51,579 bases of DNA from GYS-P2D sp964414425 (GTDB lineage Bacteria; Bacteroidota; Bacteroidia; Chitinophagales; Saprospiraceae): NCBI GenBank assembly GCA_964414425.1, contig CAYPWL010000027.1, forward strand, positions 1 to 51,579, given 5' to 3'. The position numbers were made by a program, and so were the translations under genes. Below are positions 25,002-34,008 of this stretch, one piece after another (the stretch's first letter is position 1; each line of letters begins with the position of its first letter). The notes beneath the pieces are model-generated. The model was not told where the DNA came from, made no database searches, and worked only from the letters and a program-made list of their open reading frames with translations.

Positions 25002-26537
25002 CTAGAACGGGATGTCCTCTTCGTCGACATTAATACGTGATCCCTTAGTCACAAATGACTGTGATGCGGCTGCACCTGTCATTGGATCCCTAAAGTCTCC
25101 CATACCCGTCATCGGTTGATTGAACTGTGAGAAGTTCCCATTTTCAAATCTTACGAATTGAGGTACGAATCTCAACTTAACCGTATCAAGACTACCATTA
25201 CGATGCTTGGCGATGATAATCTCTGCAAGGTCTTGAGGCACATCGGCATCCTCTTCCATCTCGTAGTAGCCTGGGCGATAGATGAAGGTTACGATATCCG
25301 CATCCTGCTCGATCGCTCCTGATTCCCTAAGGTCAGATAATACAGGACGCTTGCTACCTCCTCTTGTCTCTACCGATCGACTCAGCTGAGATAGTGCGAT
25401 CACGGGTACGTTAAGCTCCTTAGCAAGTCCCTTAAGTGCACGTGATATTGAACTAATCTCTTGCTCACGGTTACCTTTCTTAGAGTTAGGTGCTCCTGTC
25501 ATCAACTGCAGATAATCGATTACGATCATCTCAATATTATGGTTTTGCTTGAGACGTCGACACTTGGCTCTCAGTTCAAATACATTGATACCTGGCGTAT
25601 CATCAATAAATATAGGCGTGTCCGCCATCTTATCTATAGAGGCATTAAGTCGCAACCATTCATCCTGTGATAACTGACCATTACGCAGTTTTCTGCTATC
25701 TATATCTGCTTCCGATGAGATCAGACGTTGTACGAGTTGTAGATTAGCCATCTCCAGTGAGAAGATTGCTACACCTCTACCCGACATAGCCGCATTGAGT
25801 GCTAAGGATAATACGAATGCCGTCTTACCCATACCGGGACGTGCCGCAAGGATGATGAGATCTGATTTCTGCCACCCTGAGGTCAACTTATCCAGATCAT
25901 CAAATCCAGTAGGTACACCAGTGATTGCCTCTTCTTTTTGGCTGATGGCTTCGATCTCCTTACGTGCTTTTACGGCGAGAGCGCTAAGCTTTTCATACCC
26001 TGTGTTGAGGTTGGTATCCGTGATCTCGTAAAGCTGCTGCTCTGCCTCGTCTAATAGCTCAAAGACATCTTTCTCATCCTCATAACTATCCTTGATCGTC
26101 ACTGTAGATACTCTGATCAACTCCCTTTGGATATACTTCTGCGATATGATACGAGCGTGGTATTCTACATTGGCTGCTGAGGCCACTTTATTAGTTAGCT
26201 CCAGAAGGTAGTTTACCCCACCGACTTTATCGAGTTTCTTAGCTTTCTTGAGGGATTCATGTACTGTCAAGAGATCTATCGGCTGTGATTTTTCGAACAA
26301 CTCCAACATCACCGCAAAGATCTCATTGTGAGCATCCTTGTAGAAACTCTCTGGCTTTAGGATTTCAATAACCGAAGGGAGCCCATCTCTATCTACTAAC
26401 AATGCCCCGAGGACCGCTTCTTCTAACTTGATACTCTGCGGCATGACACGTCCATACAGCAACGCATTAGCATCTGCATCTCTTTTTACGGTACGCATGT
26501 TACCTCCGTCCACCTTCACTGGATTAATATCCGACAT
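25002..26537 (-). CDS. dnaB: Replicative DNA helicase DnaB
   Basis: The 511-aa product has the DnaB N-terminal domain (MPQSIKLEEAVLGALLVDRDG...) and the RecA-like helicase domain. Walker A is LAARPGMGKTAF, the H1a-type GRGVAIFSLEM and Walker B MIVIDYLQLM are present, and sensor-like motifs SRSVE...RPVLSDLRESGAIEQDAD and IIAKHRNGSLDTVKLRF follow. It unwinds DNA at the replication fork. I see no intein, unlike many DnaB genes. The region upstream (26538-26748) is AT-rich and should hold its promoter. Confidence 0.97.
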   Translation of the reverse strand: MSDINPVKVDGGNMRTVKRDADANALLYGRVMPQSIKLEEAVLGALLVDRDGLPSVIEILKPESFYKDAHNEIFAVMLELFEKSQPIDLLTVHESLKKAKKLDKVGGVNYLLELTNKVASAANVEYHARIISQKYIQRELIRVSTVTIKDSYEDEKDVFELLDEAEQQLYEITDTNLNTGYEKLSALAVKARKEIEAISQKEEAITGVPTGFDDLDKLTSGWQKSDLIILAARPGMGKTAFVLSLALNAAMSGRGVAIFSLEMANLQLVQRLISSEADIDSRKLRNGQLSQDEWLRLNASIDKMADTPIFIDDTPGINVFELRAKCRRLKQNHNIEMIVIDYLQLMTGAPNSKKGNREQEISSISRALKGLAKELNVPVIALSQLSRSVETRGGSKRPVLSDLRESGAIEQDADIVTFIYRPGYYEMEEDADVPQDLAEIIIAKHRNGSLDTVKLRFVPQFVRFENGNFSQFNQPMTGMGDFRDPMTGAAASQSFVTKGSRINVDEEDIPF

Positions 26538-26748
26538 CCTTTTTCTTGTAGCGTTTTAACAGTCTTGCTCGCTCAACCGAGCTATAGCAAGCGCCAAAAC
26601 TATCTATTTAATATTAAACTTAAACTAAATGTGTGAGCGGGGCAATTCTTAGGATTTTGTGGATAAGCATATTGGTAGATGTTAGTAACCTCGACCTCTG
26701 TGTTAATAACATTTTTTCAGCACACAATTCACTGACAATCAAAGGCTA
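26538..26748. other. AT-rich intergenic region upstream of dnaB
   Basis: No open frame with coding character. It is the presumed dnaB promoter region and runs up to the terminator of the next minus-strand gene. I see no clear regulatory motif. Confidence 0.5.
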
Positions 26749-26790
26749 AACAAAACAGGATAACAAAGCACACGCTCTATTATCCTGTTT
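26749..26790 (-). terminator. Intrinsic terminator downstream of coiled-coil secreted protein
   Basis: Perfect 11-base arms AAACAGGATAA (26753-26763) and TTATCCTGTTT (26780-26790). On the minus strand the stem is followed by TTTTGTTT. It lies ~90 bases beyond the stop at 26881. Confidence 0.75.
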
Positions 26791-26880
26791 ATAACTTATT
26801 ATAATTTTTTATTCTACGTCTGATCCATTCAGAAATGTGCTCAAAGTAAAATATTGGCTCTATGTAGCGAGCTCAACTCT

Positions 26881-27549
26881 TTAGTTCTTACCTACCTCAT
26901 TGAGCTTTTTAGACACCAGTTTTACTACCTCACCTTGATTGAATATCTCGGCTTGCTTCTCCTTTCGCTCTTGCTCATTTTTAACGAGCTCCTCTTCAGC
27001 TTTGCGTATAGTTTCCTTTGCTTTTTCTATATCTTTGTATAAATCCTTCTCATACTTTTCGAGCTTCTCCAGATCTTTGTTAAAATCCTTGAGGATCTTC
27101 TCTTCATAACTGAGTTCATCTTTTACAACTTCTTTCTCTACGGCATAGCCATAATCTGTAAAGAAGTGGCGTGCGCCCTCAATCTGAGAAGGATATGCAT
27201 CTGAATTGAGATAGTCATCGCCAGATTTCATCCAGAAGTATGCACGTGTATAATCATCAAATTCTTCAAATTTTGTAGCTATACTGATGGTCTGTTCATG
27301 ATCGATCGCAGGCACAATGACGTCATATAGATAGAATTCTTTTTGCTTTCGGTTGCGATCAACCTTGCCAAATTCTTTTGTAAAATCTTTCCATACGCCC
27401 TCAGCCTTTTTAGATGAAGAGCCAGGTAGCTCAACTAAAATTGCATTTTGGATTCCGTCGCTCATTCTATACTCTTTCTCAGTGATCTGGGCATTAAGGC
27501 CTATAGAACCGATTAGTAGGATGAGTATTAATGTGTTGAGTTTAGACAT
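26881..27549 (-). CDS. Secreted protein with long C-terminal coiled coil, unknown function
   Basis: The 222-aa product has a signal peptide (MSKLNTLILILLIGSIGLNAQ), a globular alpha/beta part to ~residue 140, and a highly charged helical segment (~145-205, KILKDFNKDLEKLEKYEKDL...) with a coiled-coil pattern. The globular part (SDGIQNAILVELPG...VWKDFTKEFG) resembles small Bacteroidota secreted proteins I cannot name. It is a periplasmic or outer-membrane-associated protein by signal. It is monocistronic, with its own terminator. Confidence 0.7.
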   Translation of the reverse strand: MSKLNTLILILLIGSIGLNAQITEKEYRMSDGIQNAILVELPGSSSKKAEGVWKDFTKEFGKVDRNRKQKEFYLYDVIVPAIDHEQTISIATKFEEFDDYTRAYFWMKSGDDYLNSDAYPSQIEGARHFFTDYGYAVEKEVVKDELSYEEKILKDFNKDLEKLEKYEKDLYKDIEKAKETIRKAEEELVKNEQERKEKQAEIFNQGEVVKLVSKKLNEVGKN

Positions 27550-27738
27550 AGGATGAATGCTTAAATGATTTTGATAAATAGATTTAATATAAGTATAAGA
27601 CGATTGATATGGAAAATGGATGTGAAAAAACCGTTAAAAGTTAGAAGGAATAACTCTATCTATCGTTTTACACGATTCGTCTATAGACTGTACAAAAGCA
27701 CAAAATAATTTGCCATCTTACACCATCAATCGTTGACT

Positions 27739-28644
27739 ATGAATGTACTATCACTACGTAATGTAGTAAAGAGATACTCTAACCATGTCGCCGTGAACAA
27801 CGTAAGCCTTGACGTACCAAAGGGAAAAATCTTTGGACTATTGGGGCCTAATGGAGCCGGCAAAACATCTATGATCCGCATGATCACCAGCATCACCCGT
27901 GCTGATGAAGGAGAGATATTTATTGATGGAGAAAAACTCAACGTCAACAGCCCACAAGTAATCGGCTATCTACCAGAGGAGCGCGGTCTATATAAGAAAA
28001 TGAAGGTCGGAGAGCAATTGCTCTACCTCGCACGTCTCAAGGGATTATCTCCGAGAGAAGCACGCACCAAATTAAATGGTTGGCTCGAGAAATTTGAGAT
28101 AACCAGCTGGTGGGATAAGAAAGTAGAAGAGCTCTCAAAAGGGATGCAACAGAAAGTACAATTTATAGCTACTGTAGTACACGATCCAAAGCTGATGATC
28201 CTCGATGAGCCTTTTTCTGGTCTTGATCCAATCAACACTAATCTCATCAAAGATGAAATCCACGAGCTGAATCAGAAAGGTACCAGCATCATATTCAGCA
28301 CACACAGGATGGAGCAGGTAGAGCAGATCTGCGAAGAGATAGCACTGATCAATCAAGGTGAGATCATCTTACAAGGCAATGTTGAGGAGATTAAAGCGCA
28401 GAACAAGCCAAACAGATTCAAAATTGCATTTGATGGCAACATGCCGCTGGATCTACTCGCCGATAGCTTCAGTATCGTAGAAGATAATGATCAGTCTCTC
28501 ACTATACAGATTCAGGAAGGACATAACTCTAATGATTTAATCAAAGGATTAATCGATCGAGGCATAGTGATCAAGTCATATCAAGAGGTATTGCCAACAC
28601 TCAATGAAATATTCATCAATAAAGTAGGACATAGCAATGAGTAA
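27739..28644 (+). CDS. ABC-2 exporter ATP-binding protein (NatA-like)
   Basis: The start at 27739 (ATG) is preferred over an in-frame TTG at 27733. The 301-aa product has Walker A GPNGAGKT (36-43), the ABC signature LSKGMQQKVQ, Walker B LMILDEPFSGLD and switch His in IIFSTHRMEQVE. A C-terminal extension typical of NatA/CcmA-type ATPases follows. It energises the permease encoded next, with which it overlaps by eight bases. The substrate (Na+, lipid, drug or protein) is unknown. Confidence 0.92.
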   Translation: MNVLSLRNVVKRYSNHVAVNNVSLDVPKGKIFGLLGPNGAGKTSMIRMITSITRADEGEIFIDGEKLNVNSPQVIGYLPEERGLYKKMKVGEQLLYLARLKGLSPREARTKLNGWLEKFEITSWWDKKVEELSKGMQQKVQFIATVVHDPKLMILDEPFSGLDPINTNLIKDEIHELNQKGTSIIFSTHRMEQVEQICEEIALINQGEIILQGNVEEIKAQNKPNRFKIAFDGNMPLDLLADSFSIVEDNDQSLTIQIQEGHNSNDLIKGLIDRGIVIKSYQEVLPTLNEIFINKVGHSNE

Positions 28645-29959
28645 TATTAACCTTATCATAGGCAGGGAATATTGGACACGTGTCAAGAGTAAGATGTTCT
28701 TACTCACTACTTTTTTGGCACCTATAGCACTCGTGGTAGTCTATGGCATCTTAGGGTATCTCATGACTCGCGGATCTGACCAAATCAAGAATATCAGCAT
28801 CATCGATAATGCTGGACTCACTGAGAATATCAATCTGGAAAAAAATAATCTCAAGTTCTCGATAGAGACAAAGGGTCTCGATGCCTTGTTAGCCGATTAT
28901 ACTAATGGTAATATCGACGGGGTGATAGAATTACCACCACTCGATAGTAGTACCAGCAAATACGACATCATCTATCACTCAGATGAGGCGCTTGCTATAG
29001 ATGAGATGGTATCAATAGAGCGATTATTCAGTAGAGAGGTCCGAAACTTTAAGATTAAGGCATTTGGTATAGATCAGGAACGACTGGGCCAAATAGACAC
29101 TGATATATCAATAGATCCAAAGAATGTAAAAGAAACTGAAAAAGAAATCTCCTCGATTACATCGACGGTCAGCTCTGTACTCGGTGGAGCGGTTGGTACG
29201 CTGTTATTTTTTGTTATCCTGATCTTTGGTTCTCAGGTGATGCGAGGCGTCAATGAAGAGAAAATCAATAGAATCGTAGAGGTCCTTATCTCGTCTGTCA
29301 AGCCATTTGAGTTAATGCTTGGCAAAGTGGTGGGCATAGGATTAGTAGGACTCACACAGTTCGCTATATGGGCGGTTCTCATCGCTGTCATCTCTATTGG
29401 AGCATTCTCATTCTTAGGATTGGGGACAAGTGGTATGGAAGAGCTGGCCAATAATGAGGTAGCACAAGAAATGATGGCCGACGAGGGCATGAAGGTCCAA
29501 GCTCAGAATATCATGAATGAGCTCGGCAAGATCAACTGGGGATTAATCATCCCATTATACTTCTTCTACTTTATAGCAGGCTATATGTTATATGCTTCTC
29601 TATTCGCTGCAGTAGGTGCTGCAGCAGGAGATGATATCAATGAAGCGCAAAGTCTTACTACTGTAGTAATGTTACCATTGATGGCGGCATTTTACGTAGG
29701 TATAGCAGCGGTGTCTGCACCTAATAGTAGTGTCTCTGTCTGGGCATCCATCATCCCAATTACTTCACCGGTAGTGATGCCGATACGCTTGGCTAATAAT
29801 CCTCCGCTGTGGGAGATTGGACTATCGGTATTGCTCTGTCTACTAACCGTGCTATTCTTAATATGGTTGGCAGCGAGAATCTATAGAGTCGGTATCTTGA
29901 TGTATGGCAAGAAAGCCAGCTTCAAGGAATTAGGGAAATGGGTGTTTTATAAAGGATAA
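28637..29959 (+). CDS. ABC-2 type permease (NatB-like)
   Basis: The 440-aa product has one N-terminal helix (~residues 20-42), a ~130-residue extracytoplasmic domain, then five to six helices from ~175 to 420. The NatB/ABC-2 hallmark GSQVMRGVNEEKINRIVEVLISSVKPFELMLGKVVGIG is present. It forms the export channel with the upstream ATPase. A 36-codon frame follows after three bases. By family, roles include Na+ export or envelope homeostasis. Confidence 0.88.
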   Translation: MSNINLIIGREYWTRVKSKMFLLTTFLAPIALVVVYGILGYLMTRGSDQIKNISIIDNAGLTENINLEKNNLKFSIETKGLDALLADYTNGNIDGVIELPPLDSSTSKYDIIYHSDEALAIDEMVSIERLFSREVRNFKIKAFGIDQERLGQIDTDISIDPKNVKETEKEISSITSTVSSVLGGAVGTLLFFVILIFGSQVMRGVNEEKINRIVEVLISSVKPFELMLGKVVGIGLVGLTQFAIWAVLIAVISIGAFSFLGLGTSGMEELANNEVAQEMMADEGMKVQAQNIMNELGKINWGLIIPLYFFYFIAGYMLYASLFAAVGAAAGDDINEAQSLTTVVMLPLMAAFYVGIAAVSAPNSSVSVWASIIPITSPVVMPIRLANNPPLWEIGLSVLLCLLTVLFLIWLAARIYRVGILMYGKKASFKELGKWVFYKG

Positions 29960-29962
29960 ACC

Positions 29963-30073
29963 ATGACCGCTACAATCATAACATTCATCGTTGTTGAAGT
30001 TGCACTGATCGGCCTATGGGTTTACATGAAGCCGAGAGGAGGCATAAGGGCATTGTTTATGAGAGGCAAGTAA
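29963..30073 (+). CDS. Possible 36-aa single-helix membrane peptide after the ABC exporter
   Basis: ATG at 29963, three bases after the permease stop, opens a 36-codon frame ending TAA at 30071-30073. The peptide has one hydrophobic helix (ATIITFIVVEVALIGLWVY) and a basic tail (MKPRGGIRALFMRGK), so it would lie in the membrane with a positive cytoplasmic end. Tight spacing and composition suggest a small accessory subunit, but no homologue is recognised. It ends one base before a gap. Confidence 0.5.
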   Translation: MTATIITFIVVEVALIGLWVYMKPRGGIRALFMRGK

Positions 30074-30074
30074 G

Positions 30075-30174
30075 NNNNNNNNNNNNNNNNNNNNNNNNNN
30101 NNNNNNNNNNNNNNNNNNNNNNNNNNNNNNNNNNNNNNNNNNNNNNNNNNNNNNNNNNNNNNNNNNNNNNNNNN
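30075..30174. other. Assembly gap (100 N)
   Basis: Exactly 100 N. It removes the C-terminus of the minus-strand acylase gene and any terminator of the ABC operon. Confidence 0.95.
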
Positions 30175-32234
30175 TGCTTCTTGGAGAATAGTTCAAGTTG
30201 ATCGCCATAATGTGGAGAGCCTTCTTGTGTGCTATTACCATAGCTCATAAGAACTCGCGCTTTTACTTGATCGCCAAACTCGATAATGCTCTGCCAAGTA
30301 TCACCGCCATTGATATAGATCCTACCATCCTCTTGTGGACCATTCTCAGACCAAGCCACTCTAAAGATGCCTACAGATCCATCCGCACCATTGCCGGGTA
30401 AGTTTTGATCATTGTACTTGATGCGATATACCTGACCCCAAGGGATATCAAGTGGGACCCCATTCGACTTAAATAGGCCTACTACGCCCTCAAGGGCTTG
30501 GACAGCAGCCTCAGGATTCGCTAGTCCATCAGGAGTAGTACGCGCCTTGTCCAAGGACCACTGTTCAGCATAGTTAGATTGCTTATAAGGGCTTATCGCA
30601 TGTGCCCAGTTATAGAACAAGGCCATACCTCGACTATCCGCATTCGCCTCTCGATCCCAATTCATCAGGACCTCTTTAGCTTCCTTAGCAGCGTCGCCAC
30701 CATGTGCGTCGACTGCAGCAAATAAATCATCTAACAGGCGGTCCGCCATCTCTATACGAGTAGATAGCTTATACGCTTCTAATTCTTCGAATGTGATACT
30801 CTCATCCTCAGCGAGCATTCTGGCTGAGCGCTGCGGACGAAAAGTCATCCTCACAGGTGCCATGTAAGGTGGGAAATCCTCTGGGTCAAGTTCCATAGGA
30901 AATGTCGAAGTCCAGGGTGGATCATTCGCATTCTGAAGCCAGCCACTAGCTGGATTTTCTACTTTAGGAAGGTCATCATAGGAGTGTATGCCCTGCCATA
31001 TATTGAGCGGATCAGTTCCATCCACTTCTCCAGTCCAATGACTCCAATCTCCCTGCTGGCGGACTGGCACCTGACCATTGAACATATAAAATATGTTGCC
31101 CGCTTGATCAGCATACATGATATTAAAGAATGGGATCTGCACCTCCTTAAGTGTACTCTGAAATTCTCCTAAGGTCGTGGATTTACCCATGTTCCACCAT
31201 TGGACGATGCCATAGGGTCTGTCCAAACCAGGAAGCCTCACCGCAATTGCTTCGTCTCCACTCTGACCCAAGATTGGGCCATGATCTGGAGACTCGTAAA
31301 AGAATTCATCTCTGATAACAATTGAGTCGTCATCACCCTTGACTTTGATAGATGCTCGACGTCTGCTAAGATCTCGCCACTCATCACCGACTTGGTATTG
31401 TCCCTGATCGTTGAGTTTGAGGATATACCGATCCGAATTATCGATTGTGTTATTCGTATGAGACCATCCGAGGTGCTCGTTAAAAGCGATCCCAAGTGTA
31501 GGCAATCCCACCAAGGTGGCACCATATAAATTTAAGTCTGGCGTATTGAAATGACCCTCATAAAAGAGCCACTCATCATACCATGGTAGGTGAGGATTCA
31601 TCACCAACATAGCATTGCCACTGGCACTACGACTCGGTCCGACAGCATAGGTATTGGAACCCGTATGAGATTGCACCCAATTCGGAACTGCTCGCAAGTC
31701 ATCACCTCCTACAAAGCGTGAGTATATCACAAACATCGCATGCTTGAGGATGTCGTGAGATTCTACTGGTAGCACTTGTTGATACGTATCCTGTACACTC
31801 TCTGGGTGCGCTGTAACATAGGCATTCATCCCCTCAACGAAAGCATCTATATATCCCTTGAATTCTGGGCTCTGCTGATCATACCAATCACTGGCAAGGG
31901 CTGGAAAGTTCATAGCATGCACCATCCGATCATTAAGCAGGTGATCAGCACCCCAATATTCTGCTGCCCGCCCTCGAGAATTGCCATAGAGCTTTAAGAT
32001 GGTGTTGCCGTGACTCTTCATCTGCGCCCAGCCAAAGCTGTAGAACAAGGCCTTATTATTCGAGGCATAGATGTGCGGCACACCCCATTCATCCCATAGG
32101 ATCTCGGCAGGATGATCTAATTCATCAGTTGTGGTCTCTACAACTGGTGAACTTAATAAGGCCTCAGACGTGGGCTTGTTACAAGCTACAATTGTGCAGA
32201 AACTGATAAGAGCAAACGGATAGAAAAATTTCAT
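30175..32234 (-). CDS. Penicillin-acylase-family lipoprotein (3' end lost in gap)
   Basis: About 687 residues are visible; the C-terminus lies in the gap, and sequence beyond the N run should not be joined to it. A lipoprotein signal ends at Cys18 (IVAC). The Ntn-hydrolase family pattern is clear: EILWDEWGVPHIYA at the alpha-subunit start, then a linker. The autocatalytic Ser193 sits in GSNTYAVGPSRS, and NPHLPWY and AFNEHLGWSHTN follow in the beta subunit. Family members cleave amide bonds of beta-lactams, N-acyl-homoserine lactones or N-acyl amino acids in the periplasm. Quorum quenching is possible but not shown. Confidence 0.88.
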
Positions 32235-32584
32235 AATAGGGATTGTATTTTCCTTCTAAATTTAACGAGCAGAAATCAGAATCCTCAATAAGCTGTAATA
32301 TTAATCTCCCACCTGTTTAACTCGCACTTTTTTAAACCAAGCGAGTCACTATAGCAATCCGCAAAAAGTGACCAAAACCCTTGACCATCAAATGCGCTGC
32401 TGCAATGCTGCTCCCGCTACCCCCATTTGATGCTCATCCTAACCCGCCGAATAAAAATAGAGAGGTTTCATGATTGGAGAATAACCGCCACCAGAACAAC
32501 TCTGTTTCTTTGAGAATTCTGGAATTATCCGTACAATCATGTTTTTTTGAATCCCTTAGATCATATCTAACTAAATCATACGTA
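32235..32584. other. Divergent intergenic region with inverted repeat
   Basis: About 350 bases lie between the divergent acylase and isomerase genes. CATCAAATG (32386-32394) is repeated inverted as CATTTGATG (32424-32432) around a GC-richer 29-base loop, a possible regulatory hairpin or binding site. An in-frame TTG at 32474 could extend the isomerase but gives a Cys/Phe-rich leader without coding character. Confidence 0.5.
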
Positions 32585-33615
32585 ATGAAGACTATAAAAG
32601 GCCCAGCAATATTCCTCGCACAGTTTATGGGTGATGAGGCTCCGTATAATTCTCTTAACTCGATCTGTGCATGGGTCGCATCGCTCGGATACAAGGGAGT
32701 ACAAATCCCCACATGGGATAGTAGGTGTATAGATCTCGAAAAAGCCGCTACCAGTAAGGACTATTGCGATGAATTGAAAGGTATCGTCGGTGCTCATGGT
32801 CTGGAGATTACAGAACTATCAACGCACCTCCAAGGACAACTTGTAGCTGTGCATCCTGCCTATGATATCATGTTTGATGCATTTGCTCCTGACAACTGCA
32901 AAGGCAATCCCAAAGCACGCCAAGAGTGGGCTGTGCAGCAGGTGAAGTGGGCTGCTCAAGCAAGTCAGAATCTTGGTCTCAATGTCAGTGTAACCTTCTC
33001 TGGTGCCTTACTATGGCATACCGTATATCCTTGGCCCCAGCGACCAGCGGGTCTCGTCAATACAGGATTTACAGAGTTAGCTAATCGATGGATGCCTATA
33101 CTTGATCATTATGATAGCTGTGGTGTGGACTGCTGCTATGAGATACATCCTGGCGAAGATCTCCATGACGGACACACTTGGGAGCTGTTCCTCGAGCATA
33201 CTAACAATCATAAGCGTGCTAACCTACTCTATGATCCTAGTCACTTTGTGCTGCAGCAATTGGACTATCTACAGTTCATAGACTTTTATCATGAGCGCAT
33301 TAAAATGTTTCATGTCAAGGATGCAGAATTTAACCCAACTGGTAAATCTGGGGTCTATGGCGGCTATCAAGATTGGACTAATAGAGCGGGTCGGTTCCGT
33401 TCTCTCGGAGATGGACAAACAGATTTCGCTGCGATATTCAGCAAGTTATCACAGTATGGCTTTGATGGTTGGGCAGTCCTCGAGTGGGAATGCTGCATTA
33501 AGTCACCCGAGCAAGGGGCAGCAGAAGGCGCACCATTCATAGATGCACATATCATTGAAGTTACCGAAAAAGCTTTTGATGACTTTGCCGGTGCCGCACC
33601 GAGTGAAGTGGTTAA
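32585..33615 (+). CDS. Sugar phosphate isomerase/epimerase, TIM-barrel (3' end lost in gap)
   Basis: The ATG at 32585 (MKTIKGPAIFLAQFMGD) starts an AP-endonuclease-2-like TIM barrel. Metal and substrate site residues are visible: Glu and His in CCYEIHPGEDLHDGHTWE, NLLYDPSHFVLQQLD, KMFHVKDAEF and the late AVLEWECCIKSPEQGAAEG. The family interconverts keto- and aldo-sugars or inositol derivatives with a divalent metal. About 343 residues are visible and the last part lies in the gap at 33616-33715. The few in-frame residues after the gap may or may not belong to it. It is often found with Gfo/Idh/MocA oxidoreductases in Bacteroidota, but none is here. Confidence 0.85.
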
Positions 33616-33715
33616 NNNNNNNNNNNNNNNNNNNNNNNNNNNNNNNNNNNNNNNNNNNNNNNNNNNNNNNNNNNNNNNNNNNNNNNNNNNNNNNNNNNNN
33701 NNNNNNNNNNNNNNN
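33616..33715. other. Assembly gap (100 N)
   Basis: Exactly 100 N, cutting the 3' end of the isomerase gene. Confidence 0.95.
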
Positions 33716-33731
33716 ACCAGAAAACCAATAG

Positions 33732-34008
33732 AAAATGCCTCAAGCTCCCGTATTCATTGACCTCAGAGCGGAACTGACAGCTATACGTCTATTAACCGCT
33801 ATCGTCGGATATTTGGATTTTTGTTTGATGCCAGGGAGTTGGGATGATACAACAACGCTTTGCGTCTTTGGGACTTTACGAGATAAAGACTGCACGCACT
33901 GTCGCAGAATCTGCAAAGGAAAAGATACAACAAGGATTTTCACAGATAAGCTTCTAAATTCGTAATCTAATAAGCGATACAGCAAATTATAAAAACTAAG
34001 AATTATCC
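33732..34008. other. Intergenic region before the TonB-dependent receptor
   Basis: A 76-codon frame (33735-33965) is present, but its composition (Thr/Leu/Cys mix, no family) is not convincing. I see no clear promoter or hairpin. It contains CGCTTTGCGTCTTTGGG, a piece similar to the widespread TTTGCG-type intergenic repeats also seen near 49130. Confidence 0.4.

Noticed and set aside
27733..27738. TTG start for the ABC ATPase
   Set aside because: An ATG two codons later gives the usual N-terminus.
30057..30074. Last residues of the acylase frame beyond the gap
   Set aside because: The N run has an arbitrary length, so the frame and residues on the far side cannot be joined to the gene.
32474..32584. 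Extended isomerase start at TTG 32474
   Set aside because: The extra 37 residues are not protein-like for this family; the barrel starts at the ATG at 32585.
33735..33965. 76-codon open frame after the isomerase gap
   Set aside because: No family, odd composition and an overlap with repeat-like TTTGCG sequence; more likely intergenic.
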